The notes under the pieces are model-generated. The model saw only the letters and a list, made by a program, of their open reading frames with translations. It made no database searches and had not been told where the DNA came from. The position numbers and the translations under genes were made by a program. Below, one piece after another: positions 52,064-59,913 of a DNA stretch of 64,000 nucleotides. The stretch covers positions 372,001 to 436,000 of the forward strand of contig CAVWRJ010000024.1 in the NCBI GenBank assembly GCA_963757335.1, read 5' to 3'. How positions within the stretch are numbered: the stretch's first letter is position 1; every line of letters begins with the position of its first letter. This stretch comes from DASQPA01 sp963757335 (GTDB lineage Bacteria; Acidobacteriota; Thermoanaerobaculia; Multivoradales; UBA5704).

Positions 52064-53053
52064 TCACCGCTCGGCAGGGGCGGGCGACTTTCCCGCGCCG
52101 TCCCCGCCGTCCCCGGCCTCCCGGACGGGGCGCGGCTTCGGCTTCGGCACCTCGCCCTTGCCGGCCGGCCAGCCCTCGCGCTGGCGGTGGCGGTCGCCGT
52201 CGGTCTCCTCGGTCTGGTCGTGGAAGAGGACCACCCTCGTGTCGTAGGGGAGGTCGATGCCGTGGGTGGCGAAGGAGTTCTTGATCGCGGTCAGCACCTT
52301 GTCCTGCGAGACCACGGCCTCCGAGCGGAGCGGGGGGTGAATCCACCAGCGCACCTTGAGGTTGACCGAGCTCGCTCCGAGCCCGAGAAGGAGGACCTCC
52401 GGCGCCGGCTTGTCGAGCACCTCCTCGATGCTGCGGAGGGCCTCGAGGATGAGCTTCCGGGCCGCCTCCACGTCGTCGCCGTAGCCGATCCCCACCTCGT
52501 ACTCCAGGCGGCGCTGGTCATAGGCGGTGTTGACCGTCACCGACTTGGTGAAAAGCTCCGAGTTGGGGATGACGATCCGCCGGCTGTCGTAGGTGCGGAG
52601 CATCGTGGCGCGGGTCTGGATGTCCTCGACCAGCCCCTCGTACTCGCCGAAGCGGATCTGGTCGCCGATGCGGAAGGGCCGGGTGAGGAGGAGGAGGATG
52701 CCGGCGAGGAAGTTCTGCAGGATGTCTCTGAAGGCGAAGCCCACGGCGACGCTGCTGATCCCCAGGAGCTGCACGAGCTGGCCGGGCTGGAACGACGGCA
52801 GGGCGATGACCAGGGCCACCAGGAAGCCCATCAGGATGACGAGCCCCTCGGTCAGCCGGCCGAGGAGGGTGCTCAAGTAAGCGTGCTTGGACTGCCGGTG
52901 GGAGACCTTCGCCACCACCGAGCGGATCCCCTTGCCCGCCAGGTAGAAGGCGAAGAAGACGACCAGGGCGATCAGCAGGTGGGGCAGCCGCTGGAGAAAG
53001 GCGCTCACCATCCGGTGGAACTCGTGGATCTGCTGGGACAGGTCGAACGACAT
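52064..53053 (-). CDS. MscS-family mechanosensitive channel
   Basis: ATG 53053 gives 329 residues: a hydrophobic N-terminus with three helices, the TM3 pore segment VQLLGISSVAVGFAFRDILQ NFLAG (in two pieces), then the MscS beta domain (FRIGDQIRFGEYEGLVEDI, IVIPNSELFTKSV) and a C-terminal cytoplasmic region ending in a basic, proline-rich tail. It releases solutes on hypo-osmotic shock by family. An upstream ATG (53107) would add residues made from short AAGCCTCTCG repeats and is less likely. Confidence 0.88.
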   Translation of the reverse strand: MSFDLSQQIHEFHRMVSAFLQRLPHLLIALVVFFAFYLAGKGIRSVVAKVSHRQSKHAYLSTLLGRLTEGLVILMGFLVALVIALPSFQPGQLVQLLGISSVAVGFAFRDILQNFLAGILLLLTRPFRIGDQIRFGEYEGLVEDIQTRATMLRTYDSRRIVIPNSELFTKSVTVNTAYDQRRLEYEVGIGYGDDVEAARKLILEALRSIEEVLDKPAPEVLLLGLGASSVNLKVRWWIHPPLRSEAVVSQDKVLTAIKNSFATHGIDLPYDTRVVLFHDQTEETDGDRHRQREGWPAGKGEVPKPKPRPVREAGDGGDGAGKSPAPAER

Positions 53054-53238
53054 GGCGGCACCTCTCAAGAAGCCTCTCGTAAAGCCTCTCGGGAAGCCGC
53101 TTTGCAAGGTTCGTGCAGATCAGGCGATCACCCCACGCGCCCCACCGTCTCCCCCCCAGGCCGAGAGGGAGGGCCTGCAATGCTTCCGGGCTGACATACA
53201 CTCCTTGGAGGATCCTCTCCACTCCTCTGGAGCTTCGC

Positions 53239-55749
53239 ATGCCCGGACGCCGACCGTCTCTCCACCCCTGGCTGCTCGTCCTCCTCCTCTGCGCCCCGGC
53301 CCTGGCCACGCCTCTGGCCGCCGCTTCCGACCCGACCTATGCCGCGCTCCGCGCCGCGCGGCCGGATGGGCGGAAGATCGCGATCCAGAACGTCACCCTG
53401 GAGCGTCCTCCCTTCCGCTTCCAGCTCGACAGCGGCACCATCCATCTCCTGGCGCCGGTCGACGGGCGCACGGTCGGCGCCGTCTTCGTGGGGCATGGGA
53501 GCTACCGGCTGATCCCGGCGACCCCCGCCGAGCGGCGCCAGCTCGCCGTCTCGTCCGGGGCGGGGGAGGGCTTCGAGGTGCTCTCCGACAGCTTCGACAG
53601 CCTCGTCCTCTACTTCCTCGACGACACCGACGCCGAGCTCGCGCTCAAGAGCCCCGTCACCCCGGGTGCCCCGGACCCCCAGGCGGTCAAGATCTTCGAG
53701 GGCTGGCTCAAGCGGCAGAGGAAGGACTTCCAGACCAACTTCCATCTCCGGGTCCTCCAGGACATCGAGAACTCGCCCGGGGTCTCGACCGGGCTCTTCC
53801 TGGCCCTGATCGCGGGGCAGAAGGTGCCGCCGGCGCTGGCGGCGGTCGATCCCAGCGGCGCCGAGGCGCTCCGGCTCGGGGGGCGGATGGGCGGGGAGGA
53901 CACCCTCCTCTTCGTCGCCGACCCCAACCGGGGCGGGATCTGGTACCTCTGCGACCGGCCGGCGGAGGTGGCGAGCCGCCGCGCCCATCCGGAGAAGCGC
54001 CTGGCCGATGCCCTCGACTACCACATCGAGACGAGCGTCGAGAAGGGGGACGCCCTGGCCGGCACGACCGTCGTCCATTTCAAGACCCTGGCCCAGGGTC
54101 TCAGGGTCCTCCCCGTCCACCTGCTCCCACGGCTCCGCATCGGCGAGGCCTCCTATGCCGTCCTCGGCGCGGCCGAGCCGTCGGCGGGATCTGTGGGATC
54201 GGTGGGATCGGTGGGAGCGGCCGAGCCGGCCTGGCAGCCGGCGGCCTGGGTGCAGGAGGACCGCGACGAGGACGGCGACGCGGCGGTCGTCTTCCCCCAG
54301 CCGCTCGCCGGTGGCAGCGAGGTCCGCCTCCGCCTCGCCTACCGCGGCGACAAGGTGCTGAAGGACGTGGGGGACAAGAACTTCGTCGTCGGGGCGCGCG
54401 AGAGCTGGTACCCCAACCTCGGGGTCTTCTCCGATCCGGCGACCTTCGAGCTCGTCTACCGGGTGCCCGCCGGCAACGAGGTGATCTCGGTGGGCCGGAA
54501 GATCGGCGAGAAGACGGAAGGGAACCGGGTGGTCTCGACCTGGAAGACCGAGAGCCCGGTGCAGGTGGCCGGCTTCAACTATGGCAAGTTCAAGAAAACC
54601 GAGCAGCAGGACCCCACGAGCAAGCTCGAGATCGCCGTCTTCACCAACCCCGGGACGCCGGACATCGTGCGCGACATCAACTCCAGCCTGGGCGGCGACA
54701 GCGGCGGGGGCGCCGGCATCGGCCGGGTCAACACGGAGCGCCTCGCCGAGAGCGCGATGGCCGACGGCTTGAACTCGGCCCGCCTCTTCACCGCCTGGTT
54801 CGGCCCCCTGCCGGAGACGAGGGTCGCCATCACCCAGCAGTCCGACTGGTTCTTCGGGCAGTCCTGGCCGTCCCTCATCTTCCTCCCCTATCTCGCCTTT
54901 CTGGACGGCACCCAGCGCCAGCGGCTGGGGCTCAGCCGGGCCAAGGACTTCGTCGACCAGGTGGGCTACCACGAGTTCGCGCACCAGTGGTGGGGTCACC
55001 TGGTGGGCGCCGCGAGCTACAGAGACGTCTGGCTGGAGGAGGGGTTCGCCGAGTTCTCGGCCGCCCTGGCCGTGCAGCACACAGCAGGGTGGGGGGAGTA
55101 CGGGCGTTTCTGGAGCGTGGCCCGCCGGCGGATCGTCGACAAGTACCCCGGCAACTCCATGCCGAATTATCAGGCGGGACCGATCACCCAGGGCTACCGG
55201 CTCTCCACCGAGCGGACGCCGGGGGCGTCGCAGGCGATGATCTATTCCAAGGGGGCGTACGTCCTCCACATGCTGCGCATGCTCATGCGGGAGGGCAATT
55301 CGCCCGCCGCCGACGCCCGCTTCATCGCCATGATGAAGGACTTCACCGCCACCTACGGCGGCCGGTTCGCCACCACCGCCGACTTCCAGCAAATCGTCGA
55401 GAAGCACATCGTGCCGGCGCTCGACGCCACCGGCGACGGCAAGCTGGACTGGTTCTTCGACCAGTGGGTCTACGGCACTGAGATCCCGCGCCTCACCGCC
55501 GACCTGGCGGTCGCCCCCGAGGGGGAGAGCTGGCACATCACGGGCAAAATCACCCAGCAGGGGGTCTCGCCGGCCTTCCGCGCCCTGGTCCCCCTCTATG
55601 TCGAATTCGACAAGGGCGAGCGGGCCCGGGTCGCCATGCTCCCCATCATGGGCGAGACGACCAGGCCCGTCGACGTCAAGCTCCACCTCCCGAAGAAGCC
55701 GAAGAAGGCGCTCGTCAATGCTCTCGGGGAGGTGCTGGCGCGGGAGTGA
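53239..55749 (+). CDS. M1-family aminopeptidase, secreted
   Basis: ATG 53239 gives 836 residues with a signal peptide (LLVLLLCAPALATPLAAA). The zinc site HEFAHQWWGH (H578, E579, H582) and WLEEGFAEF with E601 at the HExxH-x18-E spacing are intact. A ~550-residue N-terminal beta-rich region precedes it, with a GSVGSVGSVG stretch from 9-bp repeats around 54187-54215. The usual GAMEN motif is not evident; substrate is not known. The exported location suggests extracellular or periplasmic peptide processing. Confidence 0.85.
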   Translation: MPGRRPSLHPWLLVLLLCAPALATPLAAASDPTYAALRAARPDGRKIAIQNVTLERPPFRFQLDSGTIHLLAPVDGRTVGAVFVGHGSYRLIPATPAERRQLAVSSGAGEGFEVLSDSFDSLVLYFLDDTDAELALKSPVTPGAPDPQAVKIFEGWLKRQRKDFQTNFHLRVLQDIENSPGVSTGLFLALIAGQKVPPALAAVDPSGAEALRLGGRMGGEDTLLFVADPNRGGIWYLCDRPAEVASRRAHPEKRLADALDYHIETSVEKGDALAGTTVVHFKTLAQGLRVLPVHLLPRLRIGEASYAVLGAAEPSAGSVGSVGSVGAAEPAWQPAAWVQEDRDEDGDAAVVFPQPLAGGSEVRLRLAYRGDKVLKDVGDKNFVVGARESWYPNLGVFSDPATFELVYRVPAGNEVISVGRKIGEKTEGNRVVSTWKTESPVQVAGFNYGKFKKTEQQDPTSKLEIAVFTNPGTPDIVRDINSSLGGDSGGGAGIGRVNTERLAESAMADGLNSARLFTAWFGPLPETRVAITQQSDWFFGQSWPSLIFLPYLAFLDGTQRQRLGLSRAKDFVDQVGYHEFAHQWWGHLVGAASYRDVWLEEGFAEFSAALAVQHTAGWGEYGRFWSVARRRIVDKYPGNSMPNYQAGPITQGYRLSTERTPGASQAMIYSKGAYVLHMLRMLMREGNSPAADARFIAMMKDFTATYGGRFATTADFQQIVEKHIVPALDATGDGKLDWFFDQWVYGTEIPRLTADLAVAPEGESWHITGKITQQGVSPAFRALVPLYVEFDKGERARVAMLPIMGETTRPVDVKLHLPKKPKKALVNALGEVLARE

Positions 55750-55760
55750 GTGAGGACACC

Positions 55761-57425
55761 TCAGGCCGGCTTCGGCACCATCTCACCCGTCACCCGCTGC
55801 AGCACCGTCTCCAGCTCTTCCAAGCTCACCGGCTTGGTGAGGTGGGCGAGGAAGCCGGCCTCCCGGCTCTGCCGCATGTCCTCCTCCATGCCGTAGCCGG
55901 AGAGGCAGATGGCCTTCACCTCCGGGCCGCAGCGGGCGCGGATCTCGCGCAGGAGGTCGAGCCCGCTGCCATCGGGGAGGCCGATGTCGCTGATCACGAG
56001 GTCGAACGGGCAGGCGCTCTCGCCGCCCCCCTTGCCGACCGCCGCCAGGGCGGCGGCGACCGAGCCGGCGCTCTCGATCTGGTGGCCGTAGAGCCGGAGG
56101 AGCTCGGCGATCGCTTCCCGGGTGTCGGTGTGATCCTCGACCAGGAGGATGCGGAGCCCGGTCTCGGCCGCGTCGGGGGGGGCGTCCGGAGCGCGGACCG
56201 GGCGGACTCCCTGGGGCGCCGCGTCGAGCGAGAGGGTGAAGGTCGCCCCCTGGTCCCGGCCGGCGCTCTCGGCGGTGATCGTGCCGCCGTGGAGGTCGAC
56301 CAAGGCTTTGCTGATGGCGAGCCCCAGCCCGAGGCCGCCGAAGAGCCGGGTGACGTCTTTTCCCCCCTGCTCGAAAGCGTTGAAGATCTGCGGCAGGACG
56401 GCGGGCTCGATGCCGGCCCCGCTGTCGGTCACCCGGATTCGTACCGTGGCGTCGGGGCCGTCCTCGGTGCGGACGACGATCCGCCCGCCTTCGGTGTTGA
56501 ACTTGACGGCGTTCTTCATCACGTTCCAGAGCACCTGTTGCAGGCGGGCCGGATCGGCGAGGACGAGGTGGCGGCGGGCGGTGAGCTCGGTCATCACCCG
56601 GATCTTCTTGGCGAGGAGGTCCCGGCCGCAGATGTCGAGCACCTGCTCCAGGCTCTCGTGGACGTCGACCGGTGCGAAGTGCAGATCGAGCTTGCCGCGG
56701 GCGATCCGGGTGAGATCGAGGAGGTCGTCGATCAGGCGCGCCTCGAGCTCGACGTTTCTCCGGATCATGGCCAGGGGATCGCGGAACTCCTGGGGGAGGT
56801 CGGGCCGGCGCTCGAGGATCTGCACGGTGGTCAAGACGGGGGTCAGAGGGGTCCGCAGCTCGTGGGAGAGGACCGCCAGGAAGTGGTCCTTCGCCTGATT
56901 GGCGGCTTCGAGCTTCTCGGCCAGCTCGCGGAACCGGCGCTCGCTCGCCGTAAGCTCGGCGGTCCGCTCGTCCACCCGGCCCTCCAACTCCTCGTTGGCC
57001 TTGCGGAGCGCCTCCTCGGAGACCGCGAGCTGCCGCTCGGCCTCGACCAGCTTCAGCACCCGGCCGACGGCGAGCGGCAGGTAGTCGAGGTAGTCCCCGA
57101 CCTTGGGCACGACGTCACGGATACCGGTGCGGAGCGCCTCGATGACCTTGGATTCGTCGGAGTGGCCGGTGACCAGGATGGCGGGGAGGTCGGGCCAGTC
57201 GCCCTGCAGCTGGCGGTAGAGGTCGATCCCGGTGCTCGTCTCGGCCAACCGGTAGTCGAGGATGACGAGGTCGAAGCGGCCGTCGCCCACCCGGGCGAGC
57301 GCCTCGGCCGGGGTCGACACCGCCTCCGCGAAATGGCCGGCGCGCTCCAGCGCCCGGCGTTCGAGGAGCGCGATGCCGGGGTCGTCCTCGACGATCAGGA
57401 TGCGTGTGGGGTCCGCGCTGGTCAT
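55761..57425 (-). CDS. Hybrid histidine kinase: REC - HisKA/HATPase - REC
   Basis: ATG 57425 gives 554 residues. First receiver (residues ~8-125, D57), a coiled coil (ANEELEGRVDERTAELTASE), HisKA with FLAVLSHELRTPLTPVL, HATPase (NVMKNAVKFNTEGG, LGLGLAISKALV) and a terminal receiver (~435-550; LVISDIGLPDG). No membrane helices or sensor domain, so it must take its signal through the N-terminal receiver or a partner. It lies 61 bp downstream of the small response regulator, with five 12-bp repeats in between. An alternative TTG start at 57482 would add RLDA repeats. Confidence 0.85.
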   Translation of the reverse strand: MTSADPTRILIVEDDPGIALLERRALERAGHFAEAVSTPAEALARVGDGRFDLVILDYRLAETSTGIDLYRQLQGDWPDLPAILVTGHSDESKVIEALRTGIRDVVPKVGDYLDYLPLAVGRVLKLVEAERQLAVSEEALRKANEELEGRVDERTAELTASERRFRELAEKLEAANQAKDHFLAVLSHELRTPLTPVLTTVQILERRPDLPQEFRDPLAMIRRNVELEARLIDDLLDLTRIARGKLDLHFAPVDVHESLEQVLDICGRDLLAKKIRVMTELTARRHLVLADPARLQQVLWNVMKNAVKFNTEGGRIVVRTEDGPDATVRIRVTDSGAGIEPAVLPQIFNAFEQGGKDVTRLFGGLGLGLAISKALVDLHGGTITAESAGRDQGATFTLSLDAAPQGVRPVRAPDAPPDAAETGLRILLVEDHTDTREAIAELLRLYGHQIESAGSVAAALAAVGKGGGESACPFDLVISDIGLPDGSGLDLLREIRARCGPEVKAICLSGYGMEEDMRQSREAGFLAHLTKPVSLEELETVLQRVTGEMVPKPA

Positions 57426-57485
57426 TGCGTCCAATCGTGCGTCCAATCGTGCGTCCAATCGTACGTCCAATGGCACGTCCAATCG
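57426..57485. repeat. Five tandem 12-bp repeats in the ribosome-site region
   Basis: Units TGCGTCCAATCG (57426-57437, 57438-57449, 57450-57461), then TACGTCCAATGG and CACGTCCAATCG. They fill the whole gap between the response regulator stop (57487) and the hybrid-kinase ATG (57425). On the minus strand each unit reads CGATTGGACGCA, so only weak GGA-type ribosome sites are available. Copy number could vary by slippage; 12 bp keeps frame if read through. Confidence 0.9.
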
Positions 57486-57486
57486 G

Positions 57487-57936
57487 CTACGCCGCGGGGG
57501 TCGCCGGGGCCCGGGGAGGCACCTTGACCACCTGCAGGAAGAATCCCAACCGCTTGACCGCCTCGATGAACTGCTCGTACTCGACCGGCTTGGTGACGTA
57601 GACGTTGCAGCCCAGCTGGTAGCAGCGCTCGATCTCCCGCGGGTCGTCGGTCGTCGTCAGCATGACGACCGGCAGCGTCGCCGTCCGGGCGTCCCCCTTC
57701 AACCGGCGGAGCACCTCGACGCCGTCCACCCGCGGCATCTTGATGTCCAGGAGGAGGATGCAGGAGTCGCAGGCGGCGTCGCAGTCCGGGCCGAGGAAGT
57801 AGTCCAGGGCCTCCTGCCCGTCCTTGACCCGGACGAACCCGTTGTCGAGGCCGGCCCGCCGCAGGTTGCGCTCGACGAGCGTCGCGTGCCCGTCGTCGTC
57901 CTCGGCCAGGATGATCGTCACCCCGTCATTATTCAT
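57487..57936 (-). CDS. Rcp1-like single-domain response regulator
   Basis: The 149-residue receiver has D13-D15, phospho-acceptor D64 in CILLLDIKMPRVDG and K in VYVTKPVEYEQF. It belongs to the Rcp1 group that partners with phytochrome-type and other kinases. A Cys cluster (C52, C56, C59 in DCDAACDSC) sits in the loop before the phospho-acceptor. ATG 57936 follows an AAGGAGAT ribosome site, itself 27 bp after a structured element (copy 3). It lies between two kinase genes on the same strand. Confidence 0.88.
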   Translation of the reverse strand: MNNDGVTIILAEDDDGHATLVERNLRRAGLDNGFVRVKDGQEALDYFLGPDCDAACDSCILLLDIKMPRVDGVEVLRRLKGDARTATLPVVMLTTTDDPREIERCYQLGCNVYVTKPVEYEQFIEAVKRLGFFLQVVKVPPRAPATPAA

Positions 57937-57963
57937 GGTATCTCCTTGCGAGGTACTTCCCGT

Positions 57964-58066
57964 GGTACTGGGACCGTTTGAATCCCCGCTTGAATCCGAG
58001 GACGGGCGACTGGCTGCGCGGAGCGCCCGAAGGAGACCGCCCGCAGGTTCAAGCGGACCCGGTACC
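57964..58066 (-). promoter_or_regulatory. Structured leader-like element, copy 3
   Basis: Read on the minus strand, GGTACCGGGTCCG at one end and CGGTCCCAGTACC at the other are complementary with a central mismatch. The core (CCTGCGGGCGG to CCTCGGATTCAA) matches copy 2 base for base over ~58 nt. The 3' arm carries an extra ATTCAAGCGGGG insert. It ends 27 bp upstream of the response regulator ATG, sense orientation. Confidence 0.6.
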
Positions 58067-58092
58067 CGCTCCGCGGCCGTTCGGGCGTCATT

Positions 58093-59676
58093 TTAACCCT
58101 TCTCCGGCTCGCTGCCGGGGAGAGTGAGGAAGAAGGTCGTGCCGAGGCCCTCTTGGGATTCGGCCCAGATCCTTCCGGCGTGGCGCTCGACGACCCGGCG
58201 GACGAGCGCCAGACCGATGCCCTCGCCTGGGGCGACGTCGCCATGCAGGCGCTGGAAGGCGACGAACAGCTTGGACAGATAGGCCTCGGGAATGCCGAGA
58301 CCGTTGTCCTTCACCCAGTAGGTGGTGGCGCCGGTATCTGCGTCCGGGCGCGCCCCGATCTCGATCTCGCCGGGGCGGGCGGGGTCCAGGTAGTTGAGGG
58401 CGTTCCCGAGCAGGTTGCCGAAGATCTGCTCGACGGCGGTGGGGTCCCCCCAGGCCGGGGGCAGCGCGGCGACGGTGACCCGCGCGCCTTTCTCGGCGCT
58501 CGTCCTCCGCATGGCGTCGGCGACCCGGTGGACGACGGCATCGACGTCCACCTCCTGCCACTGGTACTCCACCCGGCCGGCCCGCGACAGGCGGAGGAGG
58601 GCGTCGATGATGTTGGCCGAGCGGGAGACCGCGGTCTGGATGTAGCGGACCGACTCCGCCATGTCGCCGTCGAGGAGGTCGAGCTGGCGGCGGAGCTGCG
58701 GCGGGAGCTCGGCCGCGCCGAGGGCCTTCTGCAGCTCCCGGCACGACCGTTCGAGCTCGCGGCTGAATCCCTGGAGGTTGACGAGCGGCGAGCGGAGGTC
58801 GTGGGAGACGCTGTAGACGAAAGTCTCGATCTCCCGGGTCTTGCCGCGCAGCTCCTCGTTGGCGTGGGCGAGCTCGGCGGCGCGGCGCTCGATCTCCGCC
58901 TGGTAGAGCCGCTCGGCCGCCGCCGCCTCGGCGAGCCTCACGGCGGTCTGGTGGAAGGTGGCGTCGAGCTCGGCGATCTCGTCGCCGCCGCGCAAGGGGG
59001 GAGCGAGAGGGGCGTTCTCCGCCAGCCGCCGGGCGTTGGCGGTGACGATGTCGAGCCGCGAGCTGATGCTCTGGCTGAACAGCCAGGCCATCCCCAGGGC
59101 GGTCGCCACCGCCGCGCTCGCGGCGCCGAGGAGGAGCCGGCGCTGGCGGCTGCGGGTGAGGGCGAGGTGGTCCAGGCGCTGGCGGTCGAGCCGCTGCTCC
59201 TCGGCGAGGAAGGTGGCGAGGTGGAGCTGGGCATCGTTCAGCCGCCGCTCGCCTTCCAGGGCCTGGATGCGCGCCACCGCCTCCCCCGTCCTCCCGGCGA
59301 GCACCAGCCGGTCGACGTCGGCGAACCAACCCTCCAGCCGGGTGGCGGCCGCCCCGATCTCGTCGACCTTCCGCTGCTGGGGCGGGTTGTCGCGGACCAA
59401 CCCCTTGAGCTTCGCGACCTCGGCGGCCACCGCCCGGTTGGCGGCGGTCGCGAAGAGCGGGTTGCCGGTGATGACGAAGCCGCGCATCCGGTTGCTCTCC
59501 TCGACCAGCACCCGCAGGGTGGCCTGCGCCTGGCCGATGACGTCCCGAGTGTGGAGGGCCCAGATCTCGGCCGCCCTGCTGTCGCGTTCGTTCTGGAGCA
59601 GGACGCCCAGGAAGATCCCCTGGAAGACGAGGGGCACCGCGATCAGCAGGAGGCCCTTTTTGAAGATGCTGTTCAT
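58093..59676 (-). CDS. Histidine kinase with CHASE3-like sensor and HAMP
   Basis: ATG 59676 (MNSIFKKGLLLIAVPLVFQG) gives 527 residues: first membrane helix, an extracytoplasmic helical sensor (CHASE3-type, ~30-180; RVLVEESNRMRGFVITGNPL), a second helix (RRLLLGAASAAVATALGMAW), HAMP, a coiled coil, HisKA with SVSHDLRSPLVNLQGFSREL and HATPase (NLLGNALNYLDPA, GEGIGLALVRRVV). The SHDLRSPL box is typical of kinases that pair with Rcp1-type regulators, which fits the gene directly downstream. Signal not known. Confidence 0.88.
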   Translation of the reverse strand: MNSIFKKGLLLIAVPLVFQGIFLGVLLQNERDSRAAEIWALHTRDVIGQAQATLRVLVEESNRMRGFVITGNPLFATAANRAVAAEVAKLKGLVRDNPPQQRKVDEIGAAATRLEGWFADVDRLVLAGRTGEAVARIQALEGERRLNDAQLHLATFLAEEQRLDRQRLDHLALTRSRQRRLLLGAASAAVATALGMAWLFSQSISSRLDIVTANARRLAENAPLAPPLRGGDEIAELDATFHQTAVRLAEAAAAERLYQAEIERRAAELAHANEELRGKTREIETFVYSVSHDLRSPLVNLQGFSRELERSCRELQKALGAAELPPQLRRQLDLLDGDMAESVRYIQTAVSRSANIIDALLRLSRAGRVEYQWQEVDVDAVVHRVADAMRRTSAEKGARVTVAALPPAWGDPTAVEQIFGNLLGNALNYLDPARPGEIEIGARPDADTGATTYWVKDNGLGIPEAYLSKLFVAFQRLHGDVAPGEGIGLALVRRVVERHAGRIWAESQEGLGTTFFLTLPGSEPEKG

Positions 59677-59731
59677 GCGGAGTCCGGGGACCGGGGAGGG
59701 CGATCCTATCAAACCGGCCTGCGGTCACCTC

Positions 59732-59785
59732 GCTACGGGCTCCGTCTGATCCTCGCCGTCCTCGAAACCAAACGGAGCAGTACCG
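59732..59785 (+). promoter_or_regulatory. Arms-only relic of the structured element (copy 4)
   Basis: GCTACGGGCTCCGTCTGATCC (key parts GGCTCCGTCTGATCC) is followed directly by CGCCGTCCTCGAAACCAAACGG and AGTACCG. The arms pair (CTCCGT with ACGGAG, TAC with GTA) with a third, different arm sequence, while the core is missing. It lies ~129 bp upstream of the giant surface-protein ATG, in sense orientation. Confidence 0.4.
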
Positions 59786-59913
59786 TCCCCTCGCCGTAAT
59801 GGACTTCTTAATGAGAGTGAGATAGCGTGTGCTGCATCATCTAGTGCCGGTTGAGGGCCGCTCCCCGTCTGGGAGCTAGAAAAATTTGTGTTTTTTGTGG
59901 ATGGAGAAGAGCC

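Noticed and set aside
53128..55686. Long minus-strand open frame (852 residues) opposite the M1 peptidase
   Set aside because: Acidic, low-complexity antisense shadow of a GC-rich gene; no motifs. The same applies to the minus-strand frames at 15217-17964 and 59725-63333.
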